Assembly: GCA_022560025.1 (NCBI GenBank)
Contig: JAFISE010000076.1
Span: forward strand, 1 to 64,000
Length of the DNA stretch: 64,000 nucleotides
Direction of reading: 5' to 3'
From: Stagonosporopsis chrysanthemi
Taxonomy: Eukaryota; Ascomycota; Dothideomycetes; Pleosporales; Didymellaceae
Part shown: one piece after another, positions 53,924-64,000 of the stretch
Numbering within the stretch: the first letter of the stretch is position 1
Layout of the letters: each line of letters opens with the position of its first letter
The notes under the pieces: model-generated
The model's input: the letters and a program-made list of their open reading frames with translations, nothing else
Database searches by the model: none
What the model was told of the DNA's origin: nothing
Translations under genes and position numbers: made by a program

Positions 53924-56405
53924 ATGCCGTCTGCAGTGAAACCCCCGCAGACCCTGTACGACAAGGTCTTTGAGGACCACATTGTCGAGGAGAAGGAAGA
54001 TGGCACAGTTCTGCTCTACATTGGTAGGTTTTTGGCGAGTTTTTTTTGTTGCGAATTTTACTGACAGCCCGCAGACAGGCATCTTGTTCACGAAGTGACA
54101 TCACCAGTAAGGCTATCATCGGAACGCGTACTGTGAGGCATAACACCTAACAACCAACGCAGCAAGCTTTCGAGGGCCTTCGCAATGCCGACCGCAGGGT
54201 CAGGAGACCAGACTGCACACTGGCCACAGTCGACCACGTATGTTGTCGCTCAATGGGTCTGCCTATGTGCGTCCGCCGGTTAACATGTACTAGAATATCC
54301 CCACCGCCTCGCGGAAAAACCTCACAACGACCGAGAAATTCATCGAGGAGGCCGACTCGCGGACGCAGGTCATGACCCTTGAGGACAATGTCAAGGCCTT
54401 CGATCTCACATACTTTGGCATGGACGACAAGAGGCAAGGTATCGTGCATATCATTGGACCCGAGCAGGGCTTCACTCTCCCCGGCACAACAGTGGTCTGC
54501 GGTGACAGCCATACATCCACACATGGCGCATTCGGCGCTCTTGCGTTCGGTATCGGTACCAGCGAAGTCGAGCATGTCCTGGCCACACAGACTTTAATCA
54601 CAAAACGAAGCAAGAACATGAAGGTTCAGGTTGATGGCGAGCTGGCCCCCGGTGTCAGCAGCAAAGACATCATCTTGCACGTCATTGGCATAATTGGTAC
54701 TGCCGGAGGAACTGGAGCAGTTATCGAGTTCTGCGGTTCGGCCATCCGCAGCCTCAGCATGGAAGCCCGTATGTCGATTTGCAACATGTCGATCGAGGGC
54801 GGCGCAAGAGCGGGAATGGTCGCCCCCGACCAGGTCACAATCGACTACCTGAAGGGACGTCCACTGGCTCCCAAGGTCGACAGCCCTGAGTGGAAGAAGG
54901 CCTGCAACTACTGGCTGGGCTTGAAGTCTGACGAGGATGCCAAGTTCGACCACGAGCTTTACATTGATTCGAAGGATATTGCGCCTACCGTCTCTTGGGG
55001 TACATCACCTCAGGATGTCGTTCCCATCACCGGTGTTGTTCCTGGCCCCGATGACTTCGAGGACGAGGTCAAAAAGGAGGCTTGCAAGCGCGCCCTCAAG
55101 TACATGGGTCTGACTGCTGGTACCCCCATGCAGGAGATTCCTGTCGATAAGGTCTTCATCGGATCTTGCACAAATGCCCGTATCGAGGATTTGAGGGCAG
55201 CAGCCGGCGTCGTAGAGGGCAAGAAGGTCGCTTCTAACATCAAGCACGCCATGATTGTCCCCGGCTCTGGTCTCGTCAAGCGAAAGGCCGAACAGGAGGG
55301 TCTCGACAAGATCTTCATCGACGCTGGCTTCGATTGGAGAGAAGCTGGCTGCTCCATGTGCTTGGGCATGAACCCCGACATCCTCGCTCCTGGCGAGCGC
55401 TGCGCATCCACATCGAACCGCAACTTCGAAGGCCGCCAGGGCGCCGGTGGTCGCACACATTTGATGTCTCCAGTCATGGCCGCCGCCGCCGCCATTGTCG
55501 GTAACCTCGCTGATGTCCGCAAGCTCGCGCCCTCGTCTTCTGCCGCAAAGAGCTCCCCCAAAGTCGAAGTCGCCCACATCCACGACGCCGAGAGCGACGA
55601 GGACCTTGATAAGATCATGGACCTCCCCGAGGACAACCAGCAGTCCCACACCTCCTCCACCTCCACCAAGGGCGCCAGCGCAGGCATGCCCAAGTTCGAG
55701 ACTCTCCGTGGTTACGCCGCAACCATGGACATCGCCAACATCGACACCGACGCCATCATTCCCAAGCAATTCCTCAAGACCATTAAGCGCTCCGGTCTGG
55801 GTACCGCATTATTCCACGCCTGGCGCTTCGAAGCCGGCAGCGACAAGGAAAACGCCTCGTTCGTGCTTAATCAAGAACCCTACCGCAACGCAAAGATCCT
55901 CGTCTGCACAGGCCCCAACTTCGGCTGTGGCTCGTCGCGCGAGCACGCGCCCTGGGCTCTGCTCGACTTCGGCATCAAATGCATCATCGCCCCCTCATTC
56001 GGCGACATCTTCTTCAACAACACGTTCAAGAACGGCATGCTGCCTGTGCGCATCACCGATGCCGCGGCGCTGAAAGCCATCGCGGCCGAAGCCAAGGCCG
56101 GGCGCGAGCTGGAAGTCGATCTGCCGAACCAGGTGATCCGGTCTGCGGACGGGAAGGAGCTGAGCAAGTTTGATGTCGAGGAGTTCAGGAAACACTGTCT
56201 GGTCAATGGGCTGGATGATATTGGCCTGACGATGGCGAGTGAGGAGGCGATTCAAAAGCATGAGGCAAAGCGGACGAGTGTCTGGCCGTGGCTTGATGGG
56301 AGCGGATATCTTGCGCGCCATCGCAAGGGGCCGGTGAAGGTGCCGGCTGCTAAGGTACCCAAGACGAATCGTGGTGAGGAGCTGAGTGAGCCTTTGGATT
56401 GGTAA
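53924..56405 (+). CDS. LEU1: 3-Isopropylmalate dehydratase (leucine biosynthesis)
   Basis: This [4Fe-4S] hydro-lyase converts 2-isopropylmalate to 3-isopropylmalate. The fungal protein fuses both bacterial subunits (LeuC plus LeuD). Four exons, 53924-54023, 54075-54106, 54163-54237 and 54294-56405, give 772 aa. The three introns (51, 56 and 56 bp) all lie in the first 370 bp, leaving a 32-nt second exon encoding DRHLVHEVTSP. The LeuC part has GDSHTSTHGAFGALAFGIGT and the cluster cysteines in GSCTNARIEDLRAAAGV and GCSMCLGMNPD. A linker rich in Ser/Asp (AHIHDAESDEDLD) leads to the LeuD part with YAATMDIANIDTDAIIPKQF and GPNFGCGSSREHAPWAL. Length fits the family (about 760-780). Confidence 0.97.
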
Positions 56406-56664
56406 ATTGGGTAAAGGTGTTTGGAAAGGATGACGGATGGTGTTTTGGCACGGTTTGGTTACGAATGCATGAATGCGAATCGCAGAGTTAATAAGATTGA
56501 GTCTAAAGCATAATAAGCAGTGCACCGAGGATGTGTTTTCTCAAGACAAATGTCGAATCTGAAATTTCGTTCTGACAACCAACGCCATCTTTTGGAAGTA
56601 TGCTACCGATTTCACTTCGCCCCCAACGCCCAACGCCTCGTATCAATACATAGCTTCCTCGCAA

Positions 56665-57977
56665 CTATCTAGTCGGCTGCTGCCCCGCCAGCCCCGGACC
56701 CTCTCTTGTCCAGCCAGCCCTGCGCATGCCCTCCTCAATACGCCCCCAGATACGCTCAACAACCTCCTTGTCCCTCCACCTCCCTTTCTCACTGCCAGTC
56801 CACTTGTCCACCTTGGCACTCAACACACCACGTCCCAGGTCCACGATACCCTGCGGCGTCTCGTCGCCCTGCCACCCAACATACACGCCAGGGTAGTGGC
56901 TGAAAAGCTCAGCAGGGTTGGGGTATTTGTATGACTTGAACTGCCATGTCTGGCCAGTGGTGAAGACGGCGACGACGCGGGACCAATAGGTGGGTTTGAA
57001 GGAAGTCGTGCTGTCGACGAGGATAAAGGTGATGGGGTGTTGGGAGATGGTAGGCAGGTGGCGGCGGATCTGAATCATGTTTGCGCTGGTTGTGTCGGCG
57101 GCGTTGGGCGGGATGAAGACGCCATCGTCGAGGAAGGATTTAATATTAGACGTGCGCAGGAGCGAGGATGCGGACGGTGAGAGCAGGATGATGGGCTGCA
57201 CTTTCTGGTGAGGCTTCTTGGTGAGGTTGGAGACAAGAGCGGGTTGGGGCGCGGAAGGCTTATGCGAGTCGGGGCGGTTGCGGAAGAAGGCGGCGGCGGT
57301 TTTGCGGTAGGGAGAAAAGTCCTGGGGATGTTAGCTGGGCTATTGAGTGTAGGGACTGGCGCATTTACAATCGGCTTGTTTCCGCGCAGGATGGTGTTGT
57401 GGTCGCCCATTGTCCTTTCGCCGTCGTAGATCTGCAGCAGTCGCGCATCTACCATGCCGCCCTGTGTGCTCTTCATATTGCGGTCCACCGGCACCCCCTT
57501 CCCGCTAGCGATGGCTGCTGCATCGCCTGCTGCTGTTGTTGCGGCGGCGTTGTCAATTGGCGCAATGCTATCACTGCTCTCCGTCTCTCCACTCAGCCAC
57601 GCGATCAGCTCGATCTTCTGCGCGAACGTCAAGTTCTGCACGCTTCCCCCTGCGCCGCCCGGCAGCTCCTCGTTCAAAGCTGTCACGGCCGCGAAGTAGT
57701 CCGTGACAGAGGCATCCTTGTTCACCCAGGCAAAGTAGCAGCTCCGCAAGTCGAGCGCCTTGCCATCGGGCGCAAAACGCGTGTCTGATGTGAGGGCGAA
57801 TGTGCGGTGCGCATCGTCGACATTGAATGTGATATGTGTCGCCCGCGCCTGGTCGTCAACATAGTCGGCAGGTGTAGGTTCCGCGCTGGTGCTGAGAATG
57901 GGCGTTGCTGAGGCTTTGATGGACAGGCGCAGGTTGTAGAGCGGGTCCTCGATCTCCGTTTGCGCTGCTTGTGCCAT
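56665..57977 (-). CDS. CDC73: Paf1 complex subunit CDC73 (parafibromin)
   Basis: Two exons, 57977-57369 and 57321-56665, with a 47-bp intron, give 421 aa. CDC73 is part of the Paf1 complex that travels with RNA polymerase II and supports histone H2B ubiquitylation and H3K4/K36 methylation. The N-terminal part has DPLYNLRLSIKASATPIL and YFAWVNKDASVTDYFAAVTA. A short QGGMVDARLLQIYDGERTMG segment matches the central Cdc73 motif. The second exon begins DFSPYRKTAAAFFRNR and encodes the C-terminal Ras-like domain: QPIILLSPSASSLLRTSNIK, HPITFILVDSTTSFKPTYW, GQTWQFKSYKYPNPAELFSH and YVGWQGDETP. Length is typical for fungi. Confidence 0.94.
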
Positions 57978-59007
57978 GGTGTGTGCTTATCACGGGAGGC
58001 AACTGTGATGAGCGATCGGTGTGGTGTGGAGGACGGTGATCAAGCCGGGAACTTTTGAGGCGCGAGAGCTGCGACTGGGGAAATCGCGAAGTCGCGCCTG
58101 CGTCTGCCAAGACGCGGACGTGCTCCGACTGCTTTGTCCTTCACCTTTCACCTCCGAAACCTGCAGTGTGAAATCATCAACTCTTGATATAGTTACAGTT
58201 CGAATATGTGCCATTTCTTGTCGTACACTTGCAGCTTGAGCGTTGTTGCAATGTTTTCATCCTGAATTGATGTTGGGTCTATTGCTGTCGTCACAGCAGA
58301 GCAAAACACTCGAGCAGAACTTCCAACATCTCTTTGCAAAATTGGTTCGTGGTGAGCTGGCATGGAGACACAGCTAACCTGGAGCAGGTCTTTTCGGTAT
58401 AGGACAGATCCATCTTCTCGAATGCGAGACATTGATATCGACGCGACAGAGAAGCTGAACTAATCGATCGAAGCCAACGCTTCTAACACGAATTTGATAA
58501 AAGACGATATCTTTACTGCCGTGATTAGGTGTATGCTATATCAATAAAGCAGTCGTAGAGGTTTGCAAGAACATTTCATGTTTACAACGAGATGCAACCT
58601 GTTTGAACAGGAGTGTTTGAACAGCTGGGGTCATCGAGGTAGCACATACGTAGCGTGTGAAGTACCTCCATACTGCAAGTGTCGCAGGACATACACAGTA
58701 CACTGTGCAGAGATGTACACTGACGAGTTGCTTTTGCCCAGTCACGGACGTAACCAGATACATTACAAGAATGGAGTCTAGCATCTTCACCCATCCGCAC
58801 GAAATTACTCTTCTTCGAGATAGATTCATGCTGCACCTTCGGGTCTCTCAAGTTGGCTGCCTGCTCGCATCAATTTATTGTCAAGTGTCACTTCTAAGAT
58901 ACTGTAGGAAGTGAGATGACGTGCTCGCTTATTACGATTGGCCAACCCAACACAACCTACACGCGGACCTTATCCCAGCATTACCATGCAATCACAGGAA
59001 CACCATC
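57978..59007. other. 1.0-kb intergenic region between divergent CDC73 and oxygenase genes
   Basis: The stretch holds both promoters. ORFs up to about 100 codons are present on both strands at 58.2-58.9 kb but none has a start, composition or domain that supports a gene. No tRNA or repeat is seen. Confidence 0.55.
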
Positions 59008-60213
59008 ATGACTTCTGAAAGTACACCCCAAACATATACCACCATCGAGCTGCTGACCCCAAATGGCCCCGAGTTTCGGCGTGTCTCCACCGCTCCAGCC
59101 CGCCCACCAAGAGCCAACGAGATTCCACTCATTGACCTCCGCAGCATTGACGGCGACATTGAAGCCAGAAAGCACATTGCAGAAGAAGTGAGAAAAGCAG
59201 CCGAAAACACTGGATTCTTCTACATCCATAACCATGGCATTGCCGAGTCTCTGGTACAGGATGCTTTGACCGAGGCACAAACATTCTTCGCAGAGCCACT
59301 GGACGTCAAAGACAAACTCTCACCTGAGCATACTAGTCCAGGCGTAGGCTACCGAGGCGTAAGCTCAACTCAGATAAATCGCACCGAGTCGCGAGGTGCA
59401 TGCCTACCCACCTCAATCATATAGTGAGCCTGTGAACTAACATCCCCAGACCGCAAAGAGACCTTCGCCATCCAATACGACAGCCGCTACGACCCAACTC
59501 ATGCCCCTTCGTTTCCCCAGCCCCCCGACCAGGAAGAAACAACGCGTCTCCATGATCTAATATGGACCCGCACTTCGCACCTGCCCAATCTGCGCCCGAC
59601 GACTATCGCCTTCTGGCGCGCGCGGCTAGCCCTCGCTCGGAAACTAGTCCGGATTTTTGCTCTTGCGCTCTCGCTCCCAGAGACCTATTTCGATGCCGTG
59701 ACCACGCATCCAGGCGCTGACGCGCTGTATATTCACTACCCTCCCCCCCTCTCTTCTTCCTCTACACCACCCAGCAAACCAGACGTAGGCATCGGCTCCC
59801 ACACAGACATCCAGCTCTTCACCCTCCTCTGGCAAGACTTCTCGGGCGGTCTGCAGGTCCTCTCCCCCCAGACAGCTGAGTGGCTGGACGCCGCGCCGAT
59901 TGCGGGCACGTTGGTGGTGAACGTGGGCGATTTTCTGCAGCGGTTGTCGAATGATCGGTTTAGGTCGACGGTGCATCGGGTGTATAATCGCAGTGAGAAG
60001 AGCAGGTTCTCGATGCCTTTTTTCTTTGGGTTTGACGCGGAGACTGTTTGCGAGGTGGTGCCAACGTGTGTTAGTGAAGAGAGGCCGGCGCGATATGAGG
60101 GGATTTCTTGTGGAGAGGTGAGTTCTCTTACTTGGGTTTGGTTTCTGCGATTCGTGCTAATCTTGTGTTAGTGGAGACGGCAGCGGTTCGCACTGGCCTC
60201 GAAACCCAGTTGA
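59008..60213 (+). CDS. 2-Oxoglutarate/Fe(II)-dependent oxygenase (isopenicillin N synthase-like)
   Basis: Three exons, 59008-59395, 59450-60117 and 60172-60213, give 365 aa; introns are 54 bp each. The N-terminal DIOX_N region has EIPLIDLRSIDG, KAAENTGFFYIHNHGIAESL and ALTEAQTFFAEPLDVKDKLS. The jelly-roll core shows the Fe ligands: SHTDIQLFTLLWQD (H-x-D) and STVHRVYN (second His). The Arg that binds the 2-oxoglutarate carboxylate is seen in KSRFSMPFFF (R-x-S). The enzyme would couple decarboxylation of 2-oxoglutarate to hydroxylation or another oxidation. Its substrate cannot be read, and no biosynthetic genes sit next to it. An upstream in-frame ATG (58921) would add 29 residues unlike the family, so 59008 is used. 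Confidence 0.9.
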
Positions 60214-60408
60214 ATGTGGTTTGATTGTTTGTTGCAGTGACTTCACAGAAGCATATCACATGCCAGGCAGTCGCAGACTTCCCAGGTTTGAATTGAATTG
60301 GATTGGATTCAGGTCCAAGAAAAGGTCATGGATATCATTACGACTACGCAAACAGCAGACTCACTTCGCAAACGCAAAACGCCTTGCACCATGCTAATCA
60401 ACGAAACA

Positions 60409-62835
60409 TCAAACAAGATTAACGAAATCTTGCCACCTCGTCTTCCTCCCCTGAACTTTCGGGGCCTCAATCTTCCCCACTTCCCATCCTCGGGTATCCC
60501 TATGACCAATCTTCATAGGATGGGCAACGTAGTCCCTGCTAGGTTCCACCCCCCAACCATCAGCTTTCTTCCCATGCCAGTAACACAGACCCTTGCTCGG
60601 GCCTACATACTTTGGATGGAGTGGACACAGCGGACTGTTGGGGAGGTGTTCAGGGACCAGCCACTCGAATTTCCGCCGCTCGTCTGCTTCCTTGAGTGCC
60701 GCAGCTGTGAGTAGCTCTTCATCCGCAGCATAGTCGCCATAGTGCATACGGAACCATGAATCCTGTGTACCTCCGGTAGGCGTCGCGATAGAGCGCTGTG
60801 ATGGACTCTTTGGAAAGCCTTTGACTCGGAGGTAGCCATCTGGTGCCGTGTAGAGTCCTGGAGTGGCATCGGGACCGGGAGTGTCGTTGACGGGACCGAA
60901 GTGAAAAGCAACCGGCGGCGGGCGACCGTCAGGACTTTCCTCGTCCTTAACCTTGGTGAGGTCAAGATCAGTGCGCATGCTCATTAGAACCGCATTAGAG
61001 TCCCAGTAGCCGCCCGGAGTGGCTTTTGACTTTCGCCGGGTCGAAGAAACACCGTTGATGTCGAAAAAGAAGTCTGCAAGTTTGCCTCTGACTTCGCGTT
61101 CTGTGTCCAATGTCGGTGGCGTAGGTACTTTCTCGCAGCCAGGAGGTACGAATGTTGGAGGTACGAGCATATTGGCAAGAGAGGCGGATGGAAGGGGTGG
61201 TTTGTCTTGAGGCTTCTCGCGTCGCCAGGGCGGACTCATATGATTTGACGACCTCTTCTCCCTCTTCTCCTTATCTCGAAGTTCTGGAAAGCGGTGCGAG
61301 CGCTTAAATATGTTGACAGAGATACCCTTGGGCTCTTCATTGCGCTCATCCTCCAGTCTCGCATGCTCTTCAGAGCCCGACGCTTTCGATCTGTTCCATG
61401 GCCAACGGCGAGCGCGCGCAGCCTTTGAAGTTTTCGCCAACTGAAAAAGTTCCTTCTGCACTTGCGCTTGTTGTTCGGTCAGCCCGTTCTTGGCCCCGGG
61501 CGTCCAAAGCGCATCCTGTGTACTTTCAAGGTCTGATTCGCTTGTCTGCCATCCGTGTGCGTCACTTTGGTTGGGTGACCGGCTGATATAACAACGATCT
61601 CGGATTTGCTGAGGCGGCCTTGCAAACACTGGGTCAGAGAGAGAGGGTGGCTCCGAAGGCAGTGGCGGTGCGATCTCAACACCTACAGCCTTGAGAGTGG
61701 CTGACGATTGAGCCGTTTCGATTTTGAACTCAATGTCTGCATCATTGTTTGGCTCTATCTTAACCGCGTCGGGTGTTTTTGAGACGTCTTCCGCAATGGA
61801 TACGGTCCTCGAGGGAATTAACTCTGCGTCTGGACCCCAGGTCCACCCCTTTTCACGAATCCACGGTGTCCTCGGACTTCGAGGGCGCGATGGAGTGATG
61901 CTACTCAATATTGAAGTATGCGCTCCGTGATGCGCGTTATCCTTTGACAAATCAGGCAGTCCGACAGGAAGCGTGAGATCCAATCTGATTTGTCTTCGGG
62001 CCGCTAGCCCACTAACTTGTGGGAACGGTCCTGGTAGGAGTTTGTTAGGGATTTGGCAGGTCGAGGGCTCTTCTGCGAATGGAGATGGTTTCGGCGGTAT
62101 CGTAGGTAGTGTCCTTTTCTTACGGCTGTCTGGTAATGAAAGAGAGAGCTTGTGAGACTTCTTACTGCATAGAGCTGACGAAGGACCTTGTGGTCCATCT
62201 GTATCTTGCATCGGCACTTCCTGCATTGCTTTCTCGGTTGCGTGGTTGGGCCGGACGTTAGGTATCTTTTTTGTAACGCTTTGTGCAAGCCCGCTTATCG
62301 AAATCCTTCGACCGGTCTGCGTTAAGCTATCGATCTCGGTGCCGGCAATGGACGATTGTCTAGCAGACGGACGGCTAAAGACGGTATCGCTTTGAGCGAG
62401 GCTTGATCTGCGGGTACTGGAAGTGTCACCAGTCGTTCTGCGTACGATTTCTGCTATAGTCGGCGCTGTGGTATTGTCTGTCCGCTGTGGCATCACTGGG
62501 TTTCGATTGATTTTCGGTGCCTCGTCTTCAAGTGCTGGTTGCAGGCTACTGACAAAGCTTCCTCGTCTGCTCTCATGAAGGACAGTAATGACATTGCTAT
62601 TGATATTTGCCGTCTGTAGCTTGGGGTCGTTATGCTCTGGAAGTGTGTTGTTTTTCTCAGACGACAATGATCGTAGGTGCTGCGTTTGAGGTCCATCATG
62701 ATGTTCGTTTGTGTTTGAGATATAGGTATAGGCCGCGGTGACAAGAGATTCGCTGGGGATTGTGTTACTGCATCTATGTGCAATTTCGACAGCAGATGAG
62801 GAACTAGGTGAGATGCTTGCGCCCGATTGCGACAT
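60409..62835 (-). CDS. Large disordered conserved fungal protein
   Basis: Intron-free ORF of 808 aa from the ATG at 62835; the frame stays open to an earlier ATG at 63156 (915 aa), but that extra part is Cys/Leu-rich and unlike the rest. I do not recognise a named family. The first two thirds are low complexity (Ser/Pro/Thr/Lys) with many short basic motifs (TRRSSLAQSD, KKRTLPTIPPKPSPF). A basic WPWNRSK element, seen in several fungal regulatory proteins, lies about two thirds along. The C-terminal ~90 residues are the most ordered: DERRKFEWLVPEHLPNSPLC, PLHPKYVGPSKGLCYWHGKK, then a basic tail. The paired C-x-LH and C-x-WHG could bind a metal, which is a guess. The gene is convergent with the oxygenase gene. 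Confidence 0.7.
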   Translation of the reverse strand: MSQSGASISPSSSSAVEIAHRCSNTIPSESLVTAAYTYISNTNEHHDGPQTQHLRSLSSEKNNTLPEHNDPKLQTANINSNVITVLHESRRGSFVSSLQPALEDEAPKINRNPVMPQRTDNTTAPTIAEIVRRTTGDTSSTRRSSLAQSDTVFSRPSARQSSIAGTEIDSLTQTGRRISISGLAQSVTKKIPNVRPNHATEKAMQEVPMQDTDGPQGPSSALCSKKSHKLSLSLPDSRKKRTLPTIPPKPSPFAEEPSTCQIPNKLLPGPFPQVSGLAARRQIRLDLTLPVGLPDLSKDNAHHGAHTSILSSITPSRPRSPRTPWIREKGWTWGPDAELIPSRTVSIAEDVSKTPDAVKIEPNNDADIEFKIETAQSSATLKAVGVEIAPPLPSEPPSLSDPVFARPPQQIRDRCYISRSPNQSDAHGWQTSESDLESTQDALWTPGAKNGLTEQQAQVQKELFQLAKTSKAARARRWPWNRSKASGSEEHARLEDERNEEPKGISVNIFKRSHRFPELRDKEKREKRSSNHMSPPWRREKPQDKPPLPSASLANMLVPPTFVPPGCEKVPTPPTLDTEREVRGKLADFFFDINGVSSTRRKSKATPGGYWDSNAVLMSMRTDLDLTKVKDEESPDGRPPPVAFHFGPVNDTPGPDATPGLYTAPDGYLRVKGFPKSPSQRSIATPTGGTQDSWFRMHYGDYAADEELLTAAALKEADERRKFEWLVPEHLPNSPLCPLHPKYVGPSKGLCYWHGKKADGWGVEPSRDYVAHPMKIGHRDTRGWEVGKIEAPKVQGRKTRWQDFVNLV

Positions 62836-63278
62836 CGAAGGTAGGCCAAGGGAGCAGATAGCAGGCGCTCGCGTCGGTATGCGTGCGCATGAACACAGGT
62901 GATCGGCAAAGCTGCCGTGTAAAGGAATAGAGTGCGGTCGGTCTAGGAATAAGATGTTGCGAAGACGGCAGAAGGCGGATGACGATCGTCGTAGAGAGGG
63001 ACACAAGGCAGTGTTGTGGTAAGAGGCAGCCCAATAAAGGCGTGACATCCTAATGGGGAAGGAGAGATAGACGAGACGAGATTCGAGCAAGCAGCGACCA
63101 CTCACGGCGCAGATTGTATACTCAACTTCCAAACCAGACTTTAGCCCCGAAAACAAGCCGCCAACGCCAAGCTATGCAAAGGAACTCCACCCAAAACCAG
63201 CCTTTATGCACCGGGTATCCCGGACCCACGCCGCATGACACATTATACATCGTCAAAACAATCAACTGGCTGCTCCAG

Positions 63279-64000
63279 CTACGTCGCACTCGTCGCCTGT
63301 ACAACACTCGTTCCGTCGACGAACCGTGTCCTGAAGAGACGGTTCGCGTTCTGGAACATGCCGTCCTTCAGACTGACCACAATGAACTGCGAACCCTTGA
63401 ACCGTGTCTTGATAAGGTGACCAATGTTCTGAGTATGCGAGATGTCGAGCGCAGCATCAACCTCGTCCAGAATATACATGGGTGCGGGCTTGAATTGCAG
63501 CAGCGCCATGATGAGCGAGAGCGCGATCAAAGATCTGGAGTAAGTTAGCAAGGGTTGTACGGGGCTAAGAAGTGTATGGAGCTTGACATACCTTTGACCT
63601 CCAGACAGTTCGGTCAGAGATTGTTTCCAGACTTTGCCGAGCATGACCTTGACTTCAAGACCATCGGCGATCGTTTTGCCCTCGGGCGGGTCCAACTTTG
63701 CGTAACTGCCGGGTAGGATCTCGTTGAAGATATCGCCAAAGTCTTTGTTGACCTTCGTCCATGTCTTGTGCAGGGCCTCCTTCTTGTACTCGTCAAGCTT
63801 GAGGATCGTGTCCTCAATCTTCTTCTTATCCTTGATGACTGTGGACATGTTGTTCTTAAGACTTGCTTCCTTCTTTTCAACGTTGTCTATCATGGCCATT
63901 ACCTTGGGGTTGATCTTGTTCTTGCGCTGTTGGAAGCGCTCCTCCAAAATTTTGCGCTTGGGCTTGCAATCGGCCATGTTGACACTGCGGAAGTCATAAA
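63279..64000 (-). CDS. SMC2: Condensin subunit SMC2, C-terminal part (truncated by the window end)
   Basis: SMC2 pairs with SMC4 in condensin and uses ATP to compact mitotic chromosomes. Only the end is present: exon 63592 to beyond 64000, then exon 63534-63279, split by a 57-bp intron. The visible part has the end of the coiled coil (EERFQQRKNKINPKVMAMID; KKIEDTILKLDEYKKEALHK), then VNKDFGDIFNEILPGSYAKL. The ABC signature LSGGQRS is split by the intron and is followed by LIALSLIMALLQFKPAPMYI and the Walker B LDEVDAALDISHTQNIG, then SQFIVVSLKDGMFQNANRLF. The frame stays open to the window edge (YDFRSVNMADCKPKRK), so the ATG at 63977 is internal. The family is about 1,180 aa, so roughly 80 per cent is missing. 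Confidence 0.95.
   Translation of the reverse strand, partial: YDFRSVNMADCKPKRKILEERFQQRKNKINPKVMAMIDNVEKKEASLKNNMSTVIKDKKKIEDTILKLDEYKKEALHKTWTKVNKDFGDIFNEILPGSYAKLDPPEGKTIADGLEVKVMLGKVWKQSLTELSGGQRYVKLHTLLSPVQPLLTYSRSLIALSLIMALLQFKPAPMYILDEVDAALDISHTQNIGHLIKTRFKGSQFIVVSLKDGMFQNANRLFRTRFVDGTSVVQATSAT

Noticed and set aside
55005..55769. 254-codon minus-strand ORF inside LEU1
   Set aside because: It is an antisense shadow of a strongly conserved enzyme.
59008..60213. Beta-lactam type biosynthesis, because the oxygenase is isopenicillin N synthase-like
   Set aside because: The match is to the broad 2OG-oxygenase superfamily only; no peptide synthetase or acyltransferase gene is present.

Overview
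The window is nuclear DNA of a filamentous ascomycete (Pezizomycotina, most likely Dothideomycetes). Genes are split by short GT-AG introns, mostly 45-80 bp, and almost every gene is a single-copy housekeeping gene typical of ascomycetes. A HET-domain protein fused to ankyrin repeats, a family characteristic of Pezizomycotina, is also present. The class assignment is an impression from protein similarity, not a computed result. The first 94 bases are pure G and are most likely a contig-end artefact. A second homopolymer-rich tract (C) lies at about 42.73-42.80 kb.

Layout. 0.4-3.7 kb: COX11 (mitochondrial copper chaperone), a HIT zinc-finger protein and a BTB protein. 3.7-9.6 kb: a gene-poor stretch, then a large ankyrin/HET gene. 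10.3-20.3 kb: a Gag1-like clamp-domain protein, RFC1 (clamp-loader large subunit, with a GC-AG intron), MRPL16, sphingosine-1-phosphate lyase DPL1 and an MFS monocarboxylate-type transporter. 20.6-24.6 kb: Y-family DNA polymerase iota, whose conserved HFDYDCFYA motif is assembled through a 6-nt micro-exon, and a disordered protein with a KRVSF motif. 24.6-27.5 kb: a gene-free region rich in microsatellites. 27.5-34 kb: a TMEM135-like membrane protein, an Ino4-like bHLH factor and a secreted glycosidase-like protein with a cysteine-rich tail.

34.4-41.9 kb: Cnl2/NKP2 kinetochore protein, EAF3/MRG15, nicotinamide riboside kinase, an ARMH3 (DUF1741) protein and an unknown protein with one C-terminal membrane helix. 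43-49 kb: ECM11-like protein, an F-box protein, two intron-containing tRNA genes and an unknown membrane-anchored protein. 49.6-64 kb: nucleoporin SEH1, ALG7, LEU1, CDC73, a 2-oxoglutarate/Fe(II) oxygenase, a large disordered conserved protein and the 3' part of SMC2, cut by the window end.

There are no operons. Several gene pairs are divergent and share short promoters: COX11/HIT, RFC1/MRPL16, NRK1/ARMH3, ECM11/F-box and CNL2/EAF3. Many genes serve the chromosome cycle (RFC1, Pol iota, CNL2, EAF3, ECM11, SEH1, CDC73, SMC2), but they are interspersed with unrelated genes and I see no functional cluster. Exon joins were worked out by hand from splice consensus and reading-frame continuity; unless stated otherwise, the summed exon lengths are divisible by three.
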